From positions 122,815-173,979 of the forward strand of contig JAJDAL010000003.1 in the NCBI GenBank assembly GCA_029261875.1: a DNA stretch of 51,165 nucleotides, given 5' to 3'. This document shows positions 42,329-50,512 of this stretch, piece after piece. Numbering within the stretch: position 1 is the stretch's first letter; each line of letters begins with the position of its first letter. The notes beneath the pieces were generated by a model that was not told the origin of the DNA, did not search any database, and saw only the letters and a program-made list of their open reading frames with translations. A program made the position numbers and the translations under genes. The stretch is from Deltaproteobacteria bacterium (GTDB taxonomy: Bacteria; Myxococcota_A; UBA9160; JAJDAL01).

Positions 42329-42637
42329 TTCGATCCCTCAGTGATAGGTTTCAGCCAACTGCTTCGTGGTTAGAGCAAGCCCCGTGCCAAAATGCATTTA
42401 AGATCCCTAACCTTTTGAAAGAGCACATGAAATCGACCTTCTGGATCTCCCCAGTGTGCGCGGCGTGGACGCCAAACCTGTCTACATTGGCGACATGTTC
42501 TCCGAGATATGTCTCTAACATCCTGAAATTCCTAGGGATCCCTGTCCTGTCTCCCCGGTGGACACCCGTCACCGGGGTTACGGATCCGCCGTTAACACTC
42601 AATTGTGTCAATTAACCAACGTAGTAATAATAAGTCA
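42329..42637. other. Gene-poor gap with one GC-rich hairpin
   Basis: This 309-nt gap is clearly less GC-rich than its neighbours. It holds a perfect 8-bp inverted repeat CCCCGGTG/CACCGGGG (42553-42560 with 42570-42577), 61 nt before the CAP gene start. Frames open on both strands here give no family and no good start. I see no tRNA or mobile-element end. Confidence 0.5.
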
Positions 42638-44032
42638 ATGACAATTCGAGAACGCCCGGGAGCCCTTCGCCATTCTCCGCGCGGCCTGCAGGGGCGCATA
42701 CGGAGCACCCTTCGGTCCGTTGGAATCGCGCTGCTGATCGTCGGCGCCCTGCCCGAATCCGCGTCGGCGGCCGCCACGGACTTCGAACAGTTCATGGTCG
42801 AATTGATCAACCGCTCCCGCGCCAATCCCAATGCCGAAGCCGACTTCTTCGGGATCGATCTCAACGAAGGCCTGCCGGACGCGACGATTTCCTGCGATCC
42901 CAAGCAGCCCTTGGCGATGAACGACGATCTGTCGGGAGCCGCACAGGCCTACAGCCAACATCTGTTGGATACGGGCGCGTTTTGCCATGAATGCGCGGGC
43001 TCTACGATCTTGGGACGCCTGACCGGTGCGGGCTATACGCCGTTTGCCACGTTGGGGGAGAACCTGAGTATCACGGGCTTTTTCGGGCCTGCCGACGTCG
43101 AGTTCGAAACCGCCATCAATCACGAGAACCTGTTCGTGGATGAAGGGTTCCCGGGGCGGGGTCACCGAACGAGCCTGCTGAACCCGGATTTCCAGGAAGT
43201 CGGTGTGGGGATCCGCAGTGGGACCTTCGACTTTCCGCCGCTCGTCAACGCGGTGATGGTGGCCGAAGACTTTGGTGCGATGGTGGGCAAGCGGTTCTTC
43301 ACGGGTGTCGTCTACACCGACGACGACGGGGATGACTTCTATTCTCCGGACGGCGAAGGCCACGCCGGGGTTTCGATTACGGCGACGCGTCGTTCCGACG
43401 GGGCTCCGTTCTCGACCGCGACCGTGAGTTCCGGCGGATACGCACTCGAGGTGCCCCCCGGAACCTACGACCTGTTTGCCGTAGGAGGGGGATTGCCGGC
43501 CCCGTTGTCCGTCGAGAAGGTCGCGATCGGCACCGAGAACGTCAAAGTGGACTTCGTCGACGCGGACGGCGACGGTGTGGTGAATGGCCACGACAACTGC
43601 CCGACCGTGGCCAATGCGGATCAAGCGGATGGCGATGGCGACGACGTAGGCGATCGATGCGACAACTGCGTCGCCGTCTTCAATCCGCGCCTCAACACCG
43701 AGAGCTGCCCCGGCCCGATCCCCTACGCCGAAGCGTTCCAAGCTACCACCGGCGGGCAGCGCGACGAAGACATGGATGGGTTCGGAACCGAATGCGACGG
43801 GAAGTTCGGAACCGCGGGATCGGTGGTCGGCGGTGTGGACGTCGCCCACGCGCTCGCGTCCTTCAACAAAGATCGTTCGGGAAGCGATTGCGGAACCACG
43901 GGCGACAAGCTTTGCGCCCAGTTCGACTTCGACAACACGGGTCAATTCATCGGGGGGGGCGATATCGGTGCGTTGTTTGCGCTCTTCAATCGCGAGCCGG
44001 GACCCAGGTGCGCCAGCTGTCCCTTGCCCTAG
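42638..44032 (+). CDS. Secreted CAP-domain (SCP/PR-1) protein with calcium-binding repeats
   Basis: 464 residues from the ATG at 42638; a GTG at 42605 is possible, and no clear ribosome site is seen for either. A signal peptide ends ESASAA near residue 45. The CAP domain has FEQFMVELINRSRANP, ATLGENLSI and GRGHRTSLLNPDFQEVGVGI, which carries the family His/Glu pair. A carboxypeptidase-like beta domain (GHAGVSITATRRSDGA) follows. The C-terminal part has thrombospondin-type-3 Asp repeats (DADGDGVVNGHDNCP and DGDGDDVGDRCDNC) and a dockerin-like end with NREPGPRCASC. Extracellular, calcium-binding; role unknown. Confidence 0.88.
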   Translation: MTIRERPGALRHSPRGLQGRIRSTLRSVGIALLIVGALPESASAAATDFEQFMVELINRSRANPNAEADFFGIDLNEGLPDATISCDPKQPLAMNDDLSGAAQAYSQHLLDTGAFCHECAGSTILGRLTGAGYTPFATLGENLSITGFFGPADVEFETAINHENLFVDEGFPGRGHRTSLLNPDFQEVGVGIRSGTFDFPPLVNAVMVAEDFGAMVGKRFFTGVVYTDDDGDDFYSPDGEGHAGVSITATRRSDGAPFSTATVSSGGYALEVPPGTYDLFAVGGGLPAPLSVEKVAIGTENVKVDFVDADGDGVVNGHDNCPTVANADQADGDGDDVGDRCDNCVAVFNPRLNTESCPGPIPYAEAFQATTGGQRDEDMDGFGTECDGKFGTAGSVVGGVDVAHALASFNKDRSGSDCGTTGDKLCAQFDFDNTGQFIGGGDIGALFALFNREPGPRCASCPLP

Positions 44033-44128
44033 GCGTCGGCCCGAGCTGCGGAATTCCGGGTAAAACCCCACTCATTCTCTGAGTTTCTCCGGTCCTCCGA
44101 CTGGCAGATCCCTCCGATCAAGAAAAGC

Positions 44129-44431
44129 ATGATTGCTCGATTCCTGCGCCATCTGATGCGGTTGATCGTCTATGGGACCATGATCGTCGGCACGCCTTAC
44201 CTGCTCTTCAGCTTCGTCCCAGGCCAGGTGCGGTACACGCTTTCGTTTCTGGCGAGCCGCAGCAAAGACTTTCATCCGGATACGATCAACATGATCGTGA
44301 GCTTCCAGCGCGACGGGATGATCCCCATGACCTACGTGATGTGTACGTTCATGAGCTTCGTGGTGATTCGCATGGCGATTCAGGGATGGCGCCGCGCAAA
44401 CTACAACGACCGACTTTCGCAAATCTTCTAG
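44129..44431 (+). CDS. Small membrane protein with two spans, unknown function
   Basis: 100 residues with hydrophobic spans at about 12-31 and 66-84. The central loop is RYTLSFLASRSKDFHPD. The ribosome site (AAGAAAAG) is modest. It converges with the PilZ gene, 2 nt between stops. An open frame on the other strand across it has Arg/His-rich composition typical of a shadow, so the plus-strand frame is preferred. Confidence 0.65.
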   Translation: MIARFLRHLMRLIVYGTMIVGTPYLLFSFVPGQVRYTLSFLASRSKDFHPDTINMIVSFQRDGMIPMTYVMCTFMSFVVIRMAIQGWRRANYNDRLSQIF

Positions 44432-44433
44432 GC

Positions 44434-44793
44434 TTAGTTGCGGGCCGTCAGCCCCGCCGCCACACAGGACTCGATGTAGTTTCGAATCTGTGCGCGGTGG
44501 GTCTTCGCGAGTTCCGTGAACTTCAGGCCGAACAGTTTCTCCCGGCCTTCTATCTTCGTGCGGTGTCGAATACTCCCCTTCGCGAGGAACGACTTGTGGC
44601 TGGGAATCGTCAGGACGAGTTCCACTTCCGCTTCGATGTCGCATCCTTCGAATTGGTGGGGAACCCAGAGGCCGACGCCGGTCACGCTGATGTCGCGGGC
44701 CAGAAAGACATCCAGGAAGCCTGCACCCATGATCTGTACTTCGACCGGCCGATCGCCGGCCGGCTGTACACGTGTGGAATCCGGAATGCCCAT
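44434..44793 (-). CDS. PilZ-domain protein
   Basis: 119 residues covering one PilZ barrel: ARDISVTGVGLWVP matches the second PilZ motif (D/NxSxxG), then IPSHKSFLAKGSIRHRT and GLKFTELAKTHRAQIRNYIE. The first motif RxxxR is not clear at the N-terminus (TRVQPAGDRP), so c-di-GMP binding is possible but uncertain. Two more genes on the same strand lie upstream, one with its own PilZ-like domain. Confidence 0.8.
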   Translation of the reverse strand: MGIPDSTRVQPAGDRPVEVQIMGAGFLDVFLARDISVTGVGLWVPHQFEGCDIEAEVELVLTIPSHKSFLAKGSIRHRTKIEGREKLFGLKFTELAKTHRAQIRNYIESCVAAGLTARN

Positions 44794-44873
44794 AAGCGTC
44801 CTATCGGCCTACAGGCGAATTTCTTCGAGCGCGAAACTCCGGAGAAGCAGGTTGGAGCCTTGACCGGATACGG

Positions 44874-45911
44874 CTAGTAGAAACGCTCGATCAGGGGGAC
44901 CACCGGCGGCGTGGGGTGGGCGGCGATGAAGCTGGCGTTCTTTGCGTTGAGCTGAGATTGCGTCCATTCGAGCATGCTGGTGATGCGCGCCCGATCCGAC
45001 GCCTTGAGGGCGTAGTGGCGCCGCTCTCCGACCTTTTCCTGAAACAGCACCTGGGCCTTGAAGCTGTAGTACTCCTGAATCAGGTGGTACTGGTACGTGG
45101 GGTCCACGGGATCGAGGCTCGTGAAGTAGTGGGCGAAGGGACCGTCGGCGGGTTGCGTCGCCCCGCCCGCAAACTGTTTGGCGTCCGAGAAACGGCGATC
45201 CTTGTAAAAAATGGCGTGTTCGAGTTCGTGCAAGAGGGTCGACCGCAGGTACGAGAGCGACGAGAAGGCGGCCGGCGTCAGGCGGATCAGGATCGGGATC
45301 TTGGCTTTGTTGGCGAACATCGAATGGACGTTGAGGGGGACGGTTTCCGCCGACACGCCCTTGAGTTGGGTGGCGCGCCAAACGACCCGTCGCAACACGG
45401 TTCCGTATTGTTGGCGAAATTCCGACGATTCGAAGGCGTACTGGAGCAGCGGGTCCTGTTCGATCAGGTTCTCCAGGATCGAGTTCAAGCGCGAAAGGTA
45501 TTCACCCAGGAACTGGTGGTCGTTCTCGATCTCGTTCTCGAAAGCGGAATGGGCTTCGAGGAACTTGTAGAGCTTCGGGTCCTGGTATTCGCCCCGCAGC
45601 ACCGCGCGCAGGGTCTTCCGCTCGGCGGCGTCGGGACTGCGCGAAATCATCGATTCCTTCATCTTGAGTTCGCGCATCTTCGCCTGGAAGACACCGTAGA
45701 GCTCCGCGTAGTCGACACCCAATTGGGCGTTGACCTGGGCTTCCACCTGCTCGCGCTTCTGGCGGTAGAAGGCTTGTGCCTGGTCGATTTCGCGCTGGAT
45801 CGCGTCCGAGCCACTCTGGGGCTTGGCCTCGGAAGGGCCGGTGTCGATCGCCACGAGGAGGCCGACGGCCGCGAGTAGGCCTGCCATGCGCTGGGGTCGG
45901 GTTCGGCTCAC
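44874..45911 (-). CDS. Periplasmic HExxH metallopeptidase-like protein
   Basis: 345 residues from a GTG at 45911 that overlaps the upstream stop (GTGA); an internal ATG at 45887 would shorten the signal. The N-terminus MAGLLAAVGLLVAIDTG is a signal peptide. Residues 35-130 are helical and coiled-coil-like (REIDQAQAFYRQKREQVEAQ). The zinc-type motif is LLHELEHAIFYKD (HELEH). No closer family is recognised; the motif plus export suggests a zinc peptidase. It is translationally coupled to the membrane PilZ gene, so surface or envelope work under c-di-GMP control is possible. Confidence 0.8.
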   Translation of the reverse strand: MSRTRPQRMAGLLAAVGLLVAIDTGPSEAKPQSGSDAIQREIDQAQAFYRQKREQVEAQVNAQLGVDYAELYGVFQAKMRELKMKESMISRSPDAAERKTLRAVLRGEYQDPKLYKFLEAHSAFENEIENDHQFLGEYLSRLNSILENLIEQDPLLQYAFESSEFRQQYGTVLRRVVWRATQLKGVSAETVPLNVHSMFANKAKIPILIRLTPAAFSSLSYLRSTLLHELEHAIFYKDRRFSDAKQFAGGATQPADGPFAHYFTSLDPVDPTYQYHLIQEYYSFKAQVLFQEKVGERRHYALKASDRARITSMLEWTQSQLNAKNASFIAAHPTPPVVPLIERFY

Positions 45912-46837
45912 GACTCGTCGCGACTCGGCACGCCGACTTCCTCGAGCCAGCGAAGATATTCGCGGAATGTCTTCGTCTCTTGCCGCGACCGGTCTCGGAA
46001 ACGCAGGCCAACGCCAAAGCGGTAAGGCCCCGAACTCGGCGCGGACCACACGACTTCCGCCGCGTATTCGAAGGCCGCGCAATCGAAGTGGCGGGCCGCG
46101 TCCGGATGAACCTGGAGTCGCACGCGAACATCCGTGCCGAGCGCGACCGGGTAGGCGGCGAGGGATTCCCGGGCGGCAATGACTTGCTCCGGGGACAACA
46201 GCATGGCGCCGGTGGGTTCGGTCTTGCGTCGGTCCGGGCTGCCGGAAAGCTTGAGGTCGGGCGCAGCGCCGAAATCCGGCATGGCGCGTTCGTCGAGTTT
46301 GGCAAACACGCCGCCCGACGAGAGGTTCAAGGTGACGATGGGGAAGCGATGCTCGCCGTGAATCAAGACCCCGCGCGATACGAATTGCAGGCGTTCGGGT
46401 TGCTCCCACCAGCGGGCCTTGGGATTCAGGTACGGCGTGCGCAGGGTGTTGGAGAGAAACAGCGCCGTCAGGGCAAACCACGAGCCCGTCAGTGCGAGGC
46501 TCTGGGGCGATTCGAACAGCGGAGCTTCGGAAAGCTCGAGAAATTTCGCGCTCAGGATGTAGAGCCCGAATCCCACGAAATAGACGAAGCTCGCCCGGGA
46601 CACGATGAAGACCGCGATCGCGCACGAGATGCCGCCAAAGGCCTCGAACAAGAAGAACGGGTCCACGGCGAGCTGTGGCATCAAGGTCGTGTCGTAGTCG
46701 ACGGATCGCGCGAGCTGCCAGAAACACAGGGTCGGAATGGCGAGGTAGCTGGCGGCGATTGCGGCGATCCAACGCGGTTTCTTGCGATAACCGCGCACTT
46801 GGCCGGATTTGAGTTCGAACGTCATTTGGGAAGGCAT
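45908..46837 (-). CDS. Membrane protein with C-terminal PilZ-like domain
   Basis: 309 residues from the ATG at 46837 (GAGGCGG 8 nt upstream); a GTG at 46846 is an alternative. Four transmembrane spans lie in residues 20-140. The C-terminal soluble part has RFPIVTLNLSSGGVFAKL, a PilZ-type NxSxxG motif, and YRFGVGLRFRDRS near the end. RGVLIHGEHRFP may supply a basic first motif. A c-di-GMP-responsive membrane protein is likely but not certain. It heads the pair with the metallopeptidase-like gene. Confidence 0.75.
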   Translation of the reverse strand: MPSQMTFELKSGQVRGYRKKPRWIAAIAASYLAIPTLCFWQLARSVDYDTTLMPQLAVDPFFLFEAFGGISCAIAVFIVSRASFVYFVGFGLYILSAKFLELSEAPLFESPQSLALTGSWFALTALFLSNTLRTPYLNPKARWWEQPERLQFVSRGVLIHGEHRFPIVTLNLSSGGVFAKLDERAMPDFGAAPDLKLSGSPDRRKTEPTGAMLLSPEQVIAARESLAAYPVALGTDVRVRLQVHPDAARHFDCAAFEYAAEVVWSAPSSGPYRFGVGLRFRDRSRQETKTFREYLRWLEEVGVPSRDES

Positions 46838-46968
46838 CGGATACACCGCCTCGGGGCCCAGATCGGCAGGTTTCCCCGGCAGCTTGTGTCGGTTGCAATC
46901 AAATTCCTGCGGGGTTTATGCTGCGCTTCTCACGCGTGTGCAGGTCCTTGCCCAAGGAGATTGAATTC

Positions 46969-49900
46969 ATGCAGAAATCCATTTCTCGCCGAATCGGCTC
47001 CAGCGTCCTCGTTTTCAGCGTCCTGGTTCTTTGCGCCGAGGCACGGGCCCAGTTCGTCGCCGCACAGGTGACGCCCGGCAATGCCGCCACCCATCTTTTC
47101 GGGGGAACCGATGCCGACGGCGGGATCGACGACTGGTACGTGAGCAACGGCGTCGTGGAGGCCATTGTCGATGACGCGGCGCCCCAGGCGGACTTGATCG
47201 GATTGTTGGGTGCCGCGGCGCCGCCGAAGGCCAATGAAGCGGCCTTCACCGGCGGGAGCTTGCTCGACCTCGGTTTGGCGGGAGCCGACAACGATCAGCT
47301 GGGTCAGCTGTTCACGGTCGGGGGCCTCAGTACCTCGAACTTCATTCTCTACGATTCCATCGTCGCTTCGACCACCGCTTCCTCGGCCACACTCTCGGTC
47401 TCGGGGAACCTCTTGGGTTTCGAACCCGGCGTGTCGCCCGCGGACCTCGACGTGGTGACGGAATACACCGCTGCGGGAAGCGACCCATTTCTGACGGTGA
47501 CAACCACCGTGACGAACAACGGAGCCGCCACGGCCGTCACCCTGGGCGGCTTCATCGATGCCATCGTCTGGACCCAGCGTGCCGTGGTGCCGTTCTCCCC
47601 ACTGCCGGATCGCGGCTTCAATCACGCGGAACTCGACTTCAACAATCTCGCGAGCGCCCTCGAGCTTCCCGCTTTCGCGGTGGGGCCGGGCAACGTCAAT
47701 CCCGGACACGGCGTCATGGATCCGCCCAGTGGCGGCGTGGCGGGCGAAGTGTCCTACGGATTTCTCGGGGTGGAAGTCAGTCTGGACCAGGATGGTCCCG
47801 GCGGCAGTCCGCCGATCGTGCTGCCCACCAATACGTTGCTCGGCGTGAGCAGCAATCTGGTGACGGCGTTCGGGAACGTTCCGGCCGCCGGGGGGCTGAA
47901 TGCCGGCGGCATCCTGTCCTACAAGCGGCGGCTCTACGTGGGCGATCGCAACGATGTGGCGAGCGCGGCCAACGACATCATCGAGGAACTGGCCGCGCGC
48001 CAGGGCTTCTCGACCGGAACGCTTTCGGGAGACGTCGACGCGGTCGACACGACGGATGTGGTCGCCAGCGCGATTGCCACCCGGACCGGTGGCGTTGCGA
48101 CCCCGGGGTTCGCGACGGGGGCACCGACCACGCATTTCCGCACGGACCCCGACGGCGGCTTCAGCGGCATCGTGCTTCCCGCGGGAACCTACGATGTGGA
48201 ATTTCGGGCGGTGAACCGCCAACCCGTCACCGTCGTCGGTGTCGTGGTGGCGCCCGCGACGGATACACCGATCCTTCCGCCGCTCCTGAGCGGTCTGGGG
48301 TCCGTGGAATTGCAGGTGCGGGAAATCGTGAAAGGCTTCGACCCCGACATCCCCGCCAAGGTGACGTTCGTGGGAATCGATGGGACGCCGGACCCGGTGT
48401 TCAACAAGGACTTCGAGGCGTTCGAAATCCGTGCGGACCTGACGCTGCGCGACCTGATTCCGGAAACCTTCCCCGGCGGCTTTGCCCAGCGCAATTTCGT
48501 GTACCTCGCCGATGGAACCGAAACCGTTCAAGTGCCCGAGGGGAAGTACGAAGTCTTTGCGACCCGCGGTCCCGAATACACCTCCAAGCGGCGCAAAATC
48601 CGCGTGCGCGAGGGAAAGACCAAGCGAGCGACGTTCCGGATCCGCCGCGTGGTGGATACGACGGGCGCGTTGTCGGCGGATTTTCATATTCACTCCGCGC
48701 GCAGTTTCGATAACTCCGCCACCCTGGTGGACCGGGTGGCGAGCTTCGTGGGCGAACAGGTCGAGGTGATGGTGAGTACGGACCACGATTATCACGTCGA
48801 TTACGCGCCGGTCATCGCCGCCATGGGGCTGGGCGCGCACGTGAACTCCATCGTGGGCAACGAGGTGACGACTTCGGTCCCCAACGAACCCGCGTTTCCC
48901 AACGCGGTGGGCCACATCAACGCCTGGCCCGTGACCGTCGATGCCACGGCGCCGCGGGACGGTTCCATCGAAGACGAATACGTGGCGCCGAACTTCATCT
49001 TCAGTCGCCTGCGCGCCCAGGGGGCCCGCGTGATTCAATACAACCACCCGCGCGCGGGCGTGGCGGGGCTGACGTCGATCGGTTTCTTCAACAACATCGG
49101 CTTCGATCCCGACATCGCGGTGACGTCGCCGCCCAACGACGTCTTGCTGGACGACGACATTCTGGGCCCGGGCGGGTCCGGCGTCTTCAATCCCGATGGG
49201 CTGCGCAATCTCGACTTCGACGCCATGGAGATCCTGAACGGAACGGACATCGGAAGCTATCTCGAGATGCGCCGCGATTGGTTCTCGCTCCTCAATCAGG
49301 CGGATGGAACCACCGTGCCGGTCATTTGGGGCACCGGGGTTTCGGACTCCCATCGCATCACCATCGAGAATGCGGGCTATGCGCGCGCCTACGTGCTGGG
49401 CAGTGGCGACGACCCGGCGGCCCTCGATCCAGCCGCCTTCGACGCGCAGATTCTCGCGGGGCGCGTGATGTCGACCACGGGGCCCTATCTCGAAGTCAGC
49501 CTCGAGGACAGCCTGGGCACGAGCGTAGAAATCGGTGGAACGCTGGTACCGAGCACGTCGGACGTGTTGCTCAACATCCGCGTCCAGGCGACGAACTGGA
49601 TTCCCGTGGAAGAAGTGCGGATCTATCGCAACGGTTTTCTCGAAGCGAGTTTCGACGAAGACACCACGCCGGGTTTCAAATCCGCGCCCAAGAAGCCGTG
49701 GTCGAGCAAGAAGAATGCGCTGCGCTTCGAAACCCAGCTGTCCGTGACCCTCGGCGAGGATTCCTATTTCGTCGTCGAAGCCGGAGCGCGCCTGAGTCCG
49801 CTGCCGACCGCGCCGGAATTCATCGACACGGTGGTTCCGGGCATGGTGCCCCTGGCGTTCACGAACCCGATCTTCGTGGATCTCGGGGGCGATGGCTTCG

Positions 49901-50073
49901 ATCCGCCGGGCTTGCCCATCATGGCGGGCGCGCTCGCGGCGAGTTCCTCCGCGGTGTCGGGGGAGTTCAATCTCGAGAGGTTGTCGGCGAAGAAACGGGA
50001 ATCCGTGATGGAGCACTTCCCGCTGCACCGGATCGAGATTCCGGAATCCGCTGTGGCCGACTTGCTACCGTGA
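46969..50073 (+). CDS. Large secreted PHP-domain metallohydrolase (CehA/McbA-like)
   Basis: 1034 residues from the ATG at 46969 with AAGGAG 9 nt upstream; the longer reading from 46918 lacks one. A signal peptide ends ARA-Q. Residues about 30-560 are beta-rich accessory domains with a carboxypeptidase-like repeat (DPDGGFSGIVLPAGTYDVEF). The PHP domain is at about 570-830: LSADFHIHSARSFDNSAT, VMVSTDHDYHVDY, QYNHPRAG and WGTGVSDSH supply His/Asp metal ligands. CehA and McbA hydrolyse carbamates and amides, but this wider group is largely uncharacterised. A hydrolase of the envelope or medium is likely. Confidence 0.88.
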   Translation: MQKSISRRIGSSVLVFSVLVLCAEARAQFVAAQVTPGNAATHLFGGTDADGGIDDWYVSNGVVEAIVDDAAPQADLIGLLGAAAPPKANEAAFTGGSLLDLGLAGADNDQLGQLFTVGGLSTSNFILYDSIVASTTASSATLSVSGNLLGFEPGVSPADLDVVTEYTAAGSDPFLTVTTTVTNNGAATAVTLGGFIDAIVWTQRAVVPFSPLPDRGFNHAELDFNNLASALELPAFAVGPGNVNPGHGVMDPPSGGVAGEVSYGFLGVEVSLDQDGPGGSPPIVLPTNTLLGVSSNLVTAFGNVPAAGGLNAGGILSYKRRLYVGDRNDVASAANDIIEELAARQGFSTGTLSGDVDAVDTTDVVASAIATRTGGVATPGFATGAPTTHFRTDPDGGFSGIVLPAGTYDVEFRAVNRQPVTVVGVVVAPATDTPILPPLLSGLGSVELQVREIVKGFDPDIPAKVTFVGIDGTPDPVFNKDFEAFEIRADLTLRDLIPETFPGGFAQRNFVYLADGTETVQVPEGKYEVFATRGPEYTSKRRKIRVREGKTKRATFRIRRVVDTTGALSADFHIHSARSFDNSATLVDRVASFVGEQVEVMVSTDHDYHVDYAPVIAAMGLGAHVNSIVGNEVTTSVPNEPAFPNAVGHINAWPVTVDATAPRDGSIEDEYVAPNFIFSRLRAQGARVIQYNHPRAGVAGLTSIGFFNNIGFDPDIAVTSPPNDVLLDDDILGPGGSGVFNPDGLRNLDFDAMEILNGTDIGSYLEMRRDWFSLLNQADGTTVPVIWGTGVSDSHRITIENAGYARAYVLGSGDDPAALDPAAFDAQILAGRVMSTTGPYLEVSLEDSLGTSVEIGGTLVPSTSDVLLNIRVQATNWIPVEEVRIYRNGFLEASFDEDTTPGFKSAPKKPWSSKKNALRFETQLSVTLGEDSYFVVEAGARLSPLPTAPEFIDTVVPGMVPLAFTNPIFVDLGGDGFDPPGLPIMAGALAASSSAVSGEFNLERLSAKKRESVMEHFPLHRIEIPESAVADLLP

Positions 50074-50077
50074 GCGC

Positions 50078-50512
50078 ATGATTCCCGGGCATCGTGCTGC
50101 GAAGTTTGGAAAGCGGCTGGCTGCGATTTCGCAAACCTGGATCGCGCTATGCGTGATCGCAGCGAATGCGGCCGCCCACACCCTGCACCCGAGCCAGGTC
50201 GTCGCCGGGCTCGAATCGAAGCCGGTTCGCGAACGCTACGGCGTGGTTGCGGTCGTACGAAACCCCGATCTGGAGCGAATGCTTTCGGTGCGCGTCGACG
50301 AGCGGTTTCGAAAACTGGAAGCCCACCAGCAGCGTCACTTTGCGGAGTCCTGGCTGCACCTGTGGAAGAAGGCGACGCCCAACGGGGTGTTCGCCGTGCT
50401 CGATGCAGCGAGCGGCGAATCGCTCGTGAGCTTCGACGGGGAAGGGCGGGCTCGATTGAAGCGACCGCCCCGGATGGAACCGGCCGCGGACGCCGCAAGC
50501 CTCGCCCCCTAG
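50078..50512 (+). CDS. Small secreted protein of unknown function
   Basis: 144 residues. A signal-like hydrophobic stretch (ISQTWIALCVIAANAAAH) lies at 17-34. The mature part has RERYGVVAVVRNPDLERMLS and RVDERFRKLEAHQQRHFAES, with a FAVLDAASGESLVSFD beta-hairpin near the end. No family recognised. It begins 4 nt after the PHP gene and is probably cotranscribed. Its 3' end overlaps the convergent aminopeptidase gene by 4 nt. Confidence 0.72.
   Translation: MIPGHRAAKFGKRLAAISQTWIALCVIAANAAAHTLHPSQVVAGLESKPVRERYGVVAVVRNPDLERMLSVRVDERFRKLEAHQQRHFAESWLHLWKKATPNGVFAVLDAASGESLVSFDGEGRARLKRPPRMEPAADAASLAP

Noticed and set aside
42351..42615. Open frames of 66 and 86 codons on both strands in the gap before the CAP gene
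   Set aside because: No family, no ribosome site, and both strands are open over the same bases.
44072..44644. Minus-strand frame of 190 codons overlapping the small membrane and PilZ genes
   Set aside because: No motif, composition of a shadow frame, and it conflicts with the recognisable PilZ gene.
46930..50028. Minus-strand open frame of 1032 codons opposite the PHP protein gene
   Set aside because: His/Arg-rich low-information sequence caused by high GC; the plus strand has signal peptide, ribosome site and PHP motifs.
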